A stretch of DNA of 64,000 nucleotides. It comes from RGIG3013 sp045538935. Its GTDB lineage: Bacteria > Bacillota > Clostridia > Oscillospirales > Acutalibacteraceae. Positions within the stretch are counted from its first letter, which is position 1, and each line of letters opens with the position of its first letter. A program made the translations under genes and the position numbers. The notes beneath the pieces are model-generated. The model was not told where the DNA came from, searched no databases, and saw nothing but the letters and a program-made list of their open reading frames with translations. The stretch covers positions 1 through 64,000 of the forward strand of contig JAZQEI010000027.1 in assembly GCA_045538935.1 (NCBI GenBank), read 5' to 3'. Of the stretch, positions 18,545 through 26,456 are shown in pieces.

Positions 18545-18812
18545 CTTGCATCTCCTCATCGCTATCAACCGAAACATCTTCTTCGTTTATTCTATTTGCA
18601 ACTGTTTCAGACTGGAGATAAGTAAGAATAACATGGTCGCTATCTGTAATAATAACAGCGCGGGTTCTTCTTCCGTGAGTAGCATCAATAAGCGTACCTT
18701 GCTCCTTAGCTTCTTGTATGATGCGTTTAATAGGCGCAGACTCTGGGCTTACAATAGCAACCAGTCTGCTCGAAGATACCATGTTGCCAAAGCCAATATT
18801 AATTAGTTTCAT
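18537..18812 (-). CDS. remA: RemA/DUF370 family regulator
   Basis: A 91-residue DNA-binding protein of the RemA (YlzA, DUF370) family. In B. subtilis RemA activates matrix and osmoprotection genes. Visible family features are INIGFGNMV at the N-terminus, RLVAIVSPESAPIKR and ATHGRRTRAVIITDSDHVILT. The C-terminus has an acidic tail. ATG follows AGTAGGTG. The order yicC-remA-gmk-rpoZ is conserved in Firmicutes. What it controls here is unknown. Confidence 0.92.
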   Translation of the reverse strand: MKLINIGFGNMVSSSRLVAIVSPESAPIKRIIQEAKEQGTLIDATHGRRTRAVIITDSDHVILTYLQSETVANRINEEDVSVDSDEEMQDE

Positions 18813-18824
18813 AAATGCACCTAC

Positions 18825-19706
18825 TTACTCAATGTTTTGTATTTGTTCTCTGATTTTTTCAATTTCAGCTTTAATATCTACAACTTTGTATGAAATTTCA
18901 ATATCCTGCGATTTAGAACCTATAGTATTTGTTTCTCTGTTCATTTCTTGAACTAAAAAATCGAACTTTCGTCCAACTGCATCGGTTGAATCAAGCATCT
19001 TTTTAAACTGTTCAATATGACTTCTGAGCCTAACAGTTTCTTCATCAACTGCTATTTTATCGGCAAAAATAGCAGTTTCGGTAAGTAAACGCTGTTCATC
19101 AACTTGTACATCGCCAAGTAAATCTTTAATTTTATCTTCAAGCCTCTGTCTGTATTCTGCGGTCGTTTTTTCAGAACGTCCCTCAATAAAACCAACGTTA
19201 TCGAGTATTACATTAAGCCTTCCGCAAACATCAGCAACTAATTTCTCGCCTTCGTTTTCACGCATAGAAATAAACTCATTAACAGCACATTCAGTAACAG
19301 ATAATACTGCATTTGTTATTGTGTCCTCATCTAAAGGTGTGCGCCTAACAATAAAAATATCATTATTGCGCGCTAAAACCGATGCGGTGATATCGTCTTT
19401 AAGGGGTAAAACCTCGCTTATTTGTTTGAGTGCGTTGTAGTAGCTTTGTGCAAGTCCAACATCGAGTTCAACTGTTGTAGAATCATCAGCAACAGCAGAC
19501 ACAACAGACACATATAATTCAATTTTACCGCGAGATACTCTAGATTTTACATAATTTTTAAGTTTTTCATCTAAAAAGCCAAATGATCTGGGTGTTTTGG
19601 CCGTAAACTCAAAATATTTATGATTGACCGATTTAATCTCAACCGTAATATCTAAAGTATCAACAATTTTTTGTGCTCTACCGAAACCGGTCATACTTTT
19701 AACCAT
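18825..19706 (-). CDS. yicC: YicC/YloC family endoribonuclease-like protein
   Basis: Conserved bacterial family; the E. coli member YicC is an RNase acting on RyhB. The N-terminal block MVKSMTGFGRA and NHKYFE..TPRS are diagnostic, and the C-terminal DUF1732 part has the EMNRETNTIGSKS motif. ATG at 19706 follows GGAGATG; the longer frame to 19790 lacks homology and overlaps the promoter region. It is the first gene of the operon reading leftward to spoVM. Confidence 0.93.
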   Translation of the reverse strand: MVKSMTGFGRAQKIVDTLDITVEIKSVNHKYFEFTAKTPRSFGFLDEKLKNYVKSRVSRGKIELYVSVVSAVADDSTTVELDVGLAQSYYNALKQISEVLPLKDDITASVLARNNDIFIVRRTPLDEDTITNAVLSVTECAVNEFISMRENEGEKLVADVCGRLNVILDNVGFIEGRSEKTTAEYRQRLEDKIKDLLGDVQVDEQRLLTETAIFADKIAVDEETVRLRSHIEQFKKMLDSTDAVGRKFDFLVQEMNRETNTIGSKSQDIEISYKVVDIKAEIEKIREQIQNIE

Positions 19707-19771
19707 ACAAGCATCTCCTATATTAACCGGGCATTTGTACAAAACGAATATACCCCATAATATTTCATAAT

Positions 19772-19800
19772 ATTTTATCAAATCGAGCATTTAATGTCAA
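19772..19800 (-). promoter_or_regulatory. Sigma-A promoter of the yicC-spoVM operon
   Basis: On the minus strand TTGACA (19795-19800) and TAAAAT (19772-19777) are separated by exactly 17 bp, about 65 bp before the yicC start. It is the only strong promoter seen at the head of the twelve-gene block. Confidence 0.8.
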
Positions 19801-19876
19801 TAAAAATGGCAACCTTGTAACCTTTTTTAACCTTTTAGTTTTTACATATTAATTTGTTTAACTACAAAAAAACTTC

Positions 19877-19905
19877 TTGACATTCGTATTCTATTATCAT
19901 ATAAT
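19877..19905 (+). promoter_or_regulatory. Promoter of tRNA-Thr
   Basis: Perfect consensus: TTGACA (19877-19882), 17-bp spacer, TATAAT (19900-19905), 15 bp before the mature tRNA. Confidence 0.9.
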
Positions 19906-19920
19906 GTCTAACAGTGCCAC

Positions 19921-19996
<76 letters not shown>

Positions 19997-20034
19997 AAAA
20001 TATAGGGCTCCACTTTGGTGGGGCCCTATATTTT
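19997..20034 (+). terminator. Terminator of tRNA-Thr
   Basis: A 17-bp stem with one G-T pair, AAAATATAGGGCTCCAC against its complement, loop TTT, followed by TTTTCTAATTTT. It begins at the base following the CCA. Confidence 0.88.
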
Positions 20035-20061
20035 CTAATTTTACATTTTAGGTGCATATAA

Positions 20062-20910
20062 TTGAAAAACAATATTATAAACATAGTACACGAGTACATA
20101 CTAAAAAGCGAACAAATATCGTATCCATTAAACCTTAAAACTCTTAAGAAACTGTATACAGAGCAAGGTTTTTCTCTTTGTGCTTTTTCCGAGAGCGAAG
20201 ACATTATACATAAATTTTCGCTACCCACAAAATCGGTTAAGTTAGCTTTTATGTTTGTTTCTGATGATTTTAAACATAAATATGTATTTTATCGCGATAC
20301 CCTAAATAAAAGCGATATTCTGTTTGCCTCAGCATACTTTTTAGGTAAAATTAATTTAGAAAAGTTATCAAGCGGTGTATTTCCACTTATTTTAGATATA
20401 CAAAAGAATTTTGATTCTAAAGATAGTGCCACAAAATTCGCAATAGAATTACTTGCCCCTACCCCGCTTTTAAAAGCCAAAAATATACATTCCATGTTAC
20501 AAATTAAAAACTTCACAGGTCTAAACAATAACTACTGTCTTCAAATTTTTAAAAATCTGCAGTTAGATCAAAAATCCGAACTATCAGAAGAAGTAACCAT
20601 CTGTATTAGTAAAAAAGTCCGTCTAAACATAAAAATGATTTTAATCAGCACATTTTTATTATGCATTATTATTTCACTACTTTGTGTTATGATTTTACAG
20701 AATTCTAATTCTAACACCGACTCAAACCCAGAAGAGCTAATGTGGTATGTAGATGCTAATAACACATATCATAAATATAGCGATTGCTCTGTACTATACG
20801 GACAAGTGTTTATAAAGGGCCCTGTATCTAAAAGCATTAATGAAATAAAAAATGAATGCATATATTGCAAAGAACGTAGATTAAACAAAAAAAGTAATGC
20901 CGAAGAATAA
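20062..20910 (+). CDS. Degenerate ImmA/IrrE-like membrane protein
   Basis: 282 residues from a TTG start 8 nt after AGGTG. The N-terminal part resembles ImmA/IrrE metallopeptidases: LFASAYFLGKI (about residue 92) aligns with the family's IAHELGH segment and ATKFAIELLAP with the later helix, but HExxH reads YFLGK, so the zinc site is lost. A single membrane helix spans about 193-214. The C-terminal part (about 230-275) has YHKYSDC, then PVSKSINEIK and CIYC, a pattern seen in small cysteine-bearing domains attached to secreted or membrane proteins in Firmicutes. Possibly a membrane sensor built on a dead peptidase fold. It lies alone between tRNA-Thr and a convergent glycoside hydrolase gene. 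Confidence 0.6.
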   Translation: MKNNIINIVHEYILKSEQISYPLNLKTLKKLYTEQGFSLCAFSESEDIIHKFSLPTKSVKLAFMFVSDDFKHKYVFYRDTLNKSDILFASAYFLGKINLEKLSSGVFPLILDIQKNFDSKDSATKFAIELLAPTPLLKAKNIHSMLQIKNFTGLNNNYCLQIFKNLQLDQKSELSEEVTICISKKVRLNIKMILISTFLLCIIISLLCVMILQNSNSNTDSNPEELMWYVDANNTYHKYSDCSVLYGQVFIKGPVSKSINEIKNECIYCKERRLNKKSNAEE

Positions 20911-20930
20911 CCTTCGGCATTGCTTTTTTA
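20896..20930. terminator. Bidirectional terminator
   Basis: 10-bp stem AATGCCGAAG with its complement (20896-20905, 20912-20921); A-run before and T-run after, so it serves both the plus-strand gene and the convergent glycoside hydrolase gene. The stop codon of the plus-strand gene is in the loop. Confidence 0.85.
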
Positions 20931-22601
20931 TTTTTTAATTTTAAACAAAATTCCGTTTACTAAGTTAGAAACCACAAGTTTATTATCTTCAAGTTTAACG
21001 CTTAAATTTTCATCATTCCATATGTTATAAACAGTAAGATCACCGGTAGATTTGATAGGCACCTCGAATGTATCTAACACGTTAACATCATTCATATCCC
21101 TAATAACGTTGTACCAGGATAATTCTTTGTTTTTAATGTAACCGTAAGTATTATTTTCGCCCTCTAATAGAAGAATCCAAGCCTTATCATTAGATAAATC
21201 GTTAGATTTTAATCCTTGCCCATCAAGGTTTTCTCCCTTTACCATATTGGCAATCGGTGAATAGTATTTCCAAAGATTTTTGTTATCAATATAATAACTC
21301 CAGTGCCATATTTGACCCGTAGAAGCACTTTCGAAAAAGAACGGTGCATATGTTACATCGGTCATAATTATGCCGTTGTGATCAAAAGAATAATATCTGA
21401 AATACGAAGAATGACAGTCGTTTACAGCTCCTGTTTCGGCAAGCACAAATGGCTTATCGGGACGTTTAACATATTCCAAACCATCTTTAATAAGAGCTAT
21501 TGGATCTTTTCTTACTACCTCAATTTTTGCCCCTTGATCAAGATATCTATGTAACTGTTGAAAGCTCATTTCATCCATTTTAAAAGCATCTAGGCATTTT
21601 GTAAACGAAGGAACATCAAAACTGCCAAGTGAGTTAACAGACATATTTTTAGGTGCTTTTTTGTGTAAATACCTTAAAGCACGTGCAGTAAATTCCGTTA
21701 CCTCTTCAAAGGTCGCGTCAAAACAATTCATTTCGTTCCAAAGTTCAAAACAGAAAACAGTTGGATCACCGGCATAACGCTTAATGTATTCATCAACCTT
21801 TTTAAACCAAAAACCTTGCCAGAGTTCTGAATTAATCCATTCAGACCCAGATTTGCAAACCTTATCTTTATATTTTAATGTTTTGCAAAATATAGCATTT
21901 TCTGTTTTTTCAGCAGCAAATACTCTAAAATAATCAAAAGTAAATTTTAGTCTAATAGAGTATTTTTTAGCTAGCTTAACCATTTCATCTAGCTTAGTAA
22001 ATTGTAAATAATTAAATTCACTCGGATCATCGGTTTCTACATTAAAATAAGGTGTAGAAAGCCACAAGCGCACAAAGTTACCGCCGTTTTGAGAAAACTG
22101 TTTAAACCACCATTCATATTGTTTAAGACCCATAGTATCTTCTTTGTTGGTCCTACCAAACTCTGTACCAGATGCAGCAGGAAAACTGTCAGGCCTAACT
22201 ATATTTGCAGCAATCGGAAAAAAGCAATCTCCGTTTGAAAGTGCAAAATAACGTGCATCTTTTTGGCTCACACCAACGTAGGAATTAGCCCAGTCGCCCT
22301 GTTCGGCGTAAAACTCACCGGTAAAAGATGTTTTATTGTTACAATGAACAGTAAACTTATAGATTCCAACTACATCAGGAGTGAATCTTGCAACCAGTTG
22401 TACATCTCCATTAGCAATAACAGTTTCATAACCACGGTCATTATACTCAAATACAGCTGGTTGATATATAAATGTTTCAACCGTTTCTGTTGTACCGTCG
22501 GGCTTTAAAAGCTCAACATCAGTAACATTTGAATCTTTATCAAAGGTAATTTCCCATCTATCAAAAGTTTTAACTTGAGAACAATATTGTGGCAATAACA
22601 T
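20928..22601 (-). CDS. DUF5060-type glycoside hydrolase, GH5-like barrel
   Basis: 557 residues without signal peptide, so probably cytoplasmic. The N-terminal about 90 residues form a beta-sandwich of the DUF5060 type (FDRWEITF, VARFTPDVVGIYKF, TGEF). The catalytic domain resembles clan GH-A barrels: GGNFVRLWLS, ELWNEMN (about 265, candidate acid/base Glu) and PFVLAETGAVND (about 380, candidate nucleophile Glu), with IWHWSYY on a late strand. A short beta domain ends the protein. The substrate cannot be told from the sequence; related proteins act on plant or host glycans. A single gene with its own ribosome binding site, GGAGG. Confidence 0.75.
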   Translation of the reverse strand: MLLPQYCSQVKTFDRWEITFDKDSNVTDVELLKPDGTTETVETFIYQPAVFEYNDRGYETVIANGDVQLVARFTPDVVGIYKFTVHCNNKTSFTGEFYAEQGDWANSYVGVSQKDARYFALSNGDCFFPIAANIVRPDSFPAASGTEFGRTNKEDTMGLKQYEWWFKQFSQNGGNFVRLWLSTPYFNVETDDPSEFNYLQFTKLDEMVKLAKKYSIRLKFTFDYFRVFAAEKTENAIFCKTLKYKDKVCKSGSEWINSELWQGFWFKKVDEYIKRYAGDPTVFCFELWNEMNCFDATFEEVTEFTARALRYLHKKAPKNMSVNSLGSFDVPSFTKCLDAFKMDEMSFQQLHRYLDQGAKIEVVRKDPIALIKDGLEYVKRPDKPFVLAETGAVNDCHSSYFRYYSFDHNGIIMTDVTYAPFFFESASTGQIWHWSYYIDNKNLWKYYSPIANMVKGENLDGQGLKSNDLSNDKAWILLLEGENNTYGYIKNKELSWYNVIRDMNDVNVLDTFEVPIKSTGDLTVYNIWNDENLSVKLEDNKLVVSNLVNGILFKIKK

Positions 22602-22653
22602 AAAAATCCTCCTGCACTAAAAACACAAGCTTTTAATATTTGTTATCTAAAAC

Positions 22654-23733
22654 CTAGTCTTCCTTTTTTATATTCCAAAGAGTAATAATTCCTTCTTGAT
22701 GCAATTTTGTAATTATCATAAGGGCAATCGGTAAACCAAACATACCTATAATTCCAAACAGTCTTAATCCGCAGAACAAAGCAATAAGGGTTATAAGTGG
22801 ATGCAAACCCATCTGTTCACCTATTATTTTGGGCTCTAAGAAATTACGCGCAACGGTAATTACAAGGTATAACAAAATAGTACCAACAGCCATAAGTATA
22901 TTTTTATTAACAACAATTTCAATTATAGACCAAGGAATTAAAACCGTGCCAGTTCCCAGCACCGGAAACAAATCAACCAACGCTATAATTGCAGCTATGA
23001 AAATAAAACTATCAACACCAAGAATGCCCAAACCTAATGATAATATTGCGAAAGTAATGACCATTAAAACCAAATATCCACGAATGATTTTAAATATGTT
23101 TTCAAAGAACAAACGTTTAACAGCAGATATGACCTTTAGTGGTTTGCTTGGAAAGTTTTTATGCAAAAACTTAATAATGTTATTATATTCTTTTGCAATG
23201 TAGCAACTTGCAACAATTGTAACTATTGTTGAAATTAACAGTTTTGGGAACGATTTAACTAAATTAGCAGCAAGTGATGGAACAAACTCTGCAATATACT
23301 TAGCAGCGCTTGATATAAGATTAGTGGGTACGTCTGATATCATTGTTGCAATATCTGCTGGAATATTATTAAGAATTGAAAGTGTTTTTGTGCTTAAGCT
23401 TTCAAAAGCTGATGTAATCACCGGAATATAATCTGGTAATTTTTTCACAAAATCTGACAATTGGCCATATAATGTATATCCAAGTACAAAAAGCAAAAAG
23501 CAAACTAATGAATATACAATTATAACAAAAGTAACGGCAACTATGCTCGTTTTAATTTTTGTTTTTTTGCTAATGTAAGCTACCGGTTTTTGAGCAAGTA
23601 ATGATATTAACAAACCAATAGCAAAAGGCAATAAATAAACTGTCAAAAATTTAAGCGAAAAATATGCAATTGCAAAAACAACCACAATAAAAAACATGTT
23701 TATTAAAAAATTCTTCTTTTTATCAATAGTCAT
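22654..23733 (-). CDS. AI-2E family (YtvI-like) transporter
   Basis: 359-residue polytopic membrane protein of the AI-2E/UPF0118 family. Paired hydrophobic helices lie near 15-40 and 60-85, a soluble amphipathic segment at about 95-165, and several helices at 165-340. The family loop GVDSFIFIAAIIALVDLFPVLG and the EPKIIGEQMGLHP block near the C-terminus are diagnostic. Family members export small molecules or ions (AI-2, Na+); the substrate is unknown here. Monocistronic, 52 nt upstream of the glycoside hydrolase gene. Confidence 0.88.
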   Translation of the reverse strand: MTIDKKKNFLINMFFIVVVFAIAYFSLKFLTVYLLPFAIGLLISLLAQKPVAYISKKTKIKTSIVAVTFVIIVYSLVCFLLFVLGYTLYGQLSDFVKKLPDYIPVITSAFESLSTKTLSILNNIPADIATMISDVPTNLISSAAKYIAEFVPSLAANLVKSFPKLLISTIVTIVASCYIAKEYNNIIKFLHKNFPSKPLKVISAVKRLFFENIFKIIRGYLVLMVITFAILSLGLGILGVDSFIFIAAIIALVDLFPVLGTGTVLIPWSIIEIVVNKNILMAVGTILLYLVITVARNFLEPKIIGEQMGLHPLITLIALFCGLRLFGIIGMFGLPIALMIITKLHQEGIITLWNIKKED

Positions 23734-23894
23734 CGTTTCACTCCCTCAAACTTATGATATCCATTATTTAATTTTAAGTCAATAAATATTTACATTTATT
23801 TTAAAAAAATTAATCTTTTGTATTGCAAATGAACAATTAATATGGTAAACTGTATTACACTTACAAACCATTGTCCGCGGTAGGTGAACAGTTT

Positions 23895-24326
23895 TTGATA
23901 AATAATGAATTTTTATTAATCAACCGAAACGTAGCGCCATCGGTTTTTAATGATGTTATTGCTGTAAAGCAAATACTGCTTTCTAATAAAGCAAAAAGCG
24001 TGAGCGATGCCGTGAAATTAGTCGGAATATCGCGAAGCGCATATTACAAATACAAAGATAGTGTGTTTGTTTACAACGGAAACGATGAAAAAAATATCGT
24101 AACAATCCATGCAGTGTTAAAAGATACAGCAGGTGCGTTCTCACAGATTGCTTCTTTGCTGTATAAAATCGGAGCAAACATTCTAACCTTGAATCAGTCG
24201 TTACCCATCGATGGTACCGCCTCGGTAAATATAACTTTTAGAACAGACTCTGTAAACATAGACACTGACAAAATTTTAGAGCAAATCAAAAAACTGCCTA
24301 TAACAATTTCGGCTAAAATTGTTTAA
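23895..24326 (+). CDS. PheB-type ACT domain protein
   Basis: About 143 residues. An N-terminal helix-turn-helix-like segment (SVSDAVKLVGISRSAYYKYKD) precedes an ACT domain (IVTIHAVLKDTAGAFSQIASLLYKIGANILTLNQ), the layout of UPF0735/PheB proteins. The start is taken as TTG at 23895, 8 nt after AGGTG; a TTG at 23871 has no ribosome binding site. It is 29 nt upstream of homoserine dehydrogenase, an order common in Firmicutes, which points to amino-acid-responsive control or allosteric partnering in the aspartate pathway. Confidence 0.88.
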   Translation: MINNEFLLINRNVAPSVFNDVIAVKQILLSNKAKSVSDAVKLVGISRSAYYKYKDSVFVYNGNDEKNIVTIHAVLKDTAGAFSQIASLLYKIGANILTLNQSLPIDGTASVNITFRTDSVNIDTDKILEQIKKLPITISAKIV

Positions 24327-24355
24327 TACGGCATTGTCCAAAAGGAGATACAAAA

Positions 24356-25588
24356 ATGGTAAATGTAGCATTAATTGGTCATGGTGTTGTTGGCTCTGGC
24401 GTTGCTGAGCTTATGATATACCATTCAAGAAGACTTGAAAACAGTGCAAAGAAAAAAATTAACTTAAAATACATTCTTGATATTAAAGATTTTAGCGATC
24501 TTGAATATAGCAATCTATTTATAAAAGATTTTAACACAATTCTAAATGATGACGATGTAAAAGTAGTTGTAGAGGTTATGGGCGGCATTACCCCCGCATA
24601 TGATTTTGTTAAACAGTGTTTGCTTAAAGGCAAAAATGTTGTAACCTCTAACAAAGAGCTAGTTGCGGCTAAAGGTGATGAATTACTTGAAATTGCCCTT
24701 AAGAATAATGTTAACTTCTTATTTGAAGCAAGCGTTGGCGGCGGTATACCCATACTACGCCCCATGGCTCAATGTCTTGCTGCTAATGAAATAACCGAAG
24801 TTGTTGGTATACTTAATGGTACAACTAACTTTATTTTAACAAGAATGTTTACAGAAAATATGAGTTTTGAAGATGCACTACGCCTTGCTCAAGACTTAGG
24901 TTATGCTGAGCGCGATCCGTCAGCCGATGTAGACGGTCATGACGCTTGCAGAAAAATATGTATTTTAGCCTCTCTTGCTTTTGGAAAACATGTTTATCCG
25001 GCAGACGTAAAAACCGACGGCATAACTAACATAACGGCACAAGACGTTGAATACGCCGATAGGCTGAACTATGTTATTAAACTAATTGGCCACGCAAAAA
25101 AGATTAATGATAATAAAATTAGTGCTTGCGTACACCCTGCCCTTGTTAGCCGTGACTGTGTAATTTCTAATGTTAACGATGTTTACAATGCAGTAATGGT
25201 ACGCGGTGATGCAACAGACGACGTAATGTTCTATGGCCGCGGTGCCGGTAAAAGCCCAACCGCATCTGCTGTTGTTGCAGACGTTATAGACTGTGTTAAG
25301 CATTTATCGGCAAGAAAATACTTGTATTGGGATAAAGCTCAAGATAACTACATTCTTGATTACAACGAGGTATCTAGTAAAAAATATGTGCGCGTAAGTA
25401 CCGATGATGTAAAATCAGCATACGACGAAATTGTTTCTGTATTTGGTAACGTTGAACATATTAAAGATGAATTTGCAAAAGAAATTGCTTTTATTACACC
25501 TTGCGATGTAAGCGGTGCAATTGACAAAAAGGTTAAATCTTTTAAATGTTCAAACTTAGTTAGCATATTTGACATTTTAAGTATTTAA
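24356..25588 (+). CDS. hom: Homoserine dehydrogenase
   Basis: Converts aspartate semialdehyde to homoserine with NAD(P)H, on the route to threonine, methionine and isoleucine. N-terminal Rossmann motif GHGVVGSGVAEL (residues 8-19), VTSNKELVA, FEASVGGGIP, GILNGTTNFILT and DVDGHDACRK are all present; the C-terminal about 80 residues are the ACT-like domain. 410 residues, normal. ATG follows AAAGGAGA. Ends with a strong hairpin at 25611-25647. Confidence 0.96.
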   Translation: MVNVALIGHGVVGSGVAELMIYHSRRLENSAKKKINLKYILDIKDFSDLEYSNLFIKDFNTILNDDDVKVVVEVMGGITPAYDFVKQCLLKGKNVVTSNKELVAAKGDELLEIALKNNVNFLFEASVGGGIPILRPMAQCLAANEITEVVGILNGTTNFILTRMFTENMSFEDALRLAQDLGYAERDPSADVDGHDACRKICILASLAFGKHVYPADVKTDGITNITAQDVEYADRLNYVIKLIGHAKKINDNKISACVHPALVSRDCVISNVNDVYNAVMVRGDATDDVMFYGRGAGKSPTASAVVADVIDCVKHLSARKYLYWDKAQDNYILDYNEVSSKKYVRVSTDDVKSAYDEIVSVFGNVEHIKDEFAKEIAFITPCDVSGAIDKKVKSFKCSNLVSIFDILSI

Positions 25589-25610
25589 AATATAAATGAT
25601 AAATATTTGT

Positions 25611-25657
25611 CCGTCAATAGATTTTATATTATGAAATCTATTGACGGCTCTTCTTTT
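25611..25657 (+). terminator. Terminator-like hairpin after hom
   Basis: 14-bp perfect stem (25611-25624 with 25634-25647) with a 9-nt loop, followed by the T-rich stretch CTCTTCTTTT. It overlaps the extended frame of the next gene and so argues against a start there. Confidence 0.7.
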
Positions 25658-25684
25658 AATGTTATTATTCATTTGGGTGATTAT

Positions 25685-26419
25685 ATGATACTTTCGGTAA
25701 AAAAATGTATGCGCATATTAAACGTACTATCATCTTCAGGTGAAGGCGGTCTCAATCTTTGTGATATTGCTCAAATGACTAATATTAACAAAAGCACATG
25801 CTCACACATACTAAAAACTCTAGAATCAGAAAACTTTGTTGAACAACCAAACAATAGCCGACGTTGGCGTATAGGATACGGCACATACTATCTAACCAGA
25901 CACGGAAAATACAATCAAGAACTTTGTGATATATCTCATAGTGTACTTCAGTGGTTAAACAAAAACACTGGTTGTACCTGCGTTTTGTGTGTTCTGCGTT
26001 CCGGCAAGAGAATTTGTATAGATTATGTGGTTGGAGACGTATCTTTAGAGAGCGGAAATATAATTATTGAAAATTTATTTAATGCTTCTAGCGGCAGAGT
26101 TTTATTAGCCAATCTGCCAGCGTGGGAATTGAAAAATATAATAGATAAGTACGGTTTTCCAAGTTACAATGATTGGAATTTAGATTCTCACGAACAATTA
26201 CTTAAAGAGCTTAAGGTAATAAGAGAACAAAAATATTCTGCACATCATAGAACTTTTAACGATACTGTTTCTTATGGTTATTCTGTTCCGATTATGTATG
26301 ACAAAAACTGTATTGCCGCACTCGGTCTTGCATCTTTAAACAAAATAACTGACGATAATATTAAATATCTAAAATCAGCAGCAACAGAAATTAGCAGAAG
26401 ATGTAAATTTAAACTATAA
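25685..26419 (+). CDS. IclR family transcriptional regulator
   Basis: 244 residues with the IclR layout: N-terminal winged helix (about 5-65, with GLNLCDIAQMTNINKSTCSHILKTL as recognition region) and a C-terminal effector-binding domain (about 80-240). The ATG at 25685 lies behind GGGTGA and gives MILSVKKCMRILN; the longer TTG frame from 25607 runs through the hom terminator. Effector unknown; IclR proteins usually control catabolism of aromatic acids, sugars or short organic acids. No adjacent target operon points to one. Confidence 0.85.
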   Translation: MILSVKKCMRILNVLSSSGEGGLNLCDIAQMTNINKSTCSHILKTLESENFVEQPNNSRRWRIGYGTYYLTRHGKYNQELCDISHSVLQWLNKNTGCTCVLCVLRSGKRICIDYVVGDVSLESGNIIIENLFNASSGRVLLANLPAWELKNIIDKYGFPSYNDWNLDSHEQLLKELKVIREQKYSAHHRTFNDTVSYGYSVPIMYDKNCIAALGLASLNKITDDNIKYLKSAATEISRRCKFKL

Positions 26420-26455
26420 AAATACTCCCAAGTTTTTCTTGGGAGCATTTTTTAT
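26420..26455. terminator. Bidirectional terminator
   Basis: 8-bp stem CTCCCAAG/CTTGGGAG (26425-26432, 26438-26445) with flanking A- and T-runs, between the IclR gene and the convergent SPOCS gene. Confidence 0.82.
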
Positions 26456-26456
26456 A

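Noticed and set aside
23734..23894. T-box or riboswitch upstream of the PheB-hom operon
   Set aside because: Amino-acid genes often have one, but no T-box motif, specifier hairpin or terminator-antiterminator pair was found in the short leader.
25607..25684. N-terminal extension of the IclR regulator from TTG 25607
   Set aside because: The stretch coincides with the hom terminator hairpin and lacks a ribosome binding site; the ATG at 25685 has one and fits family length.
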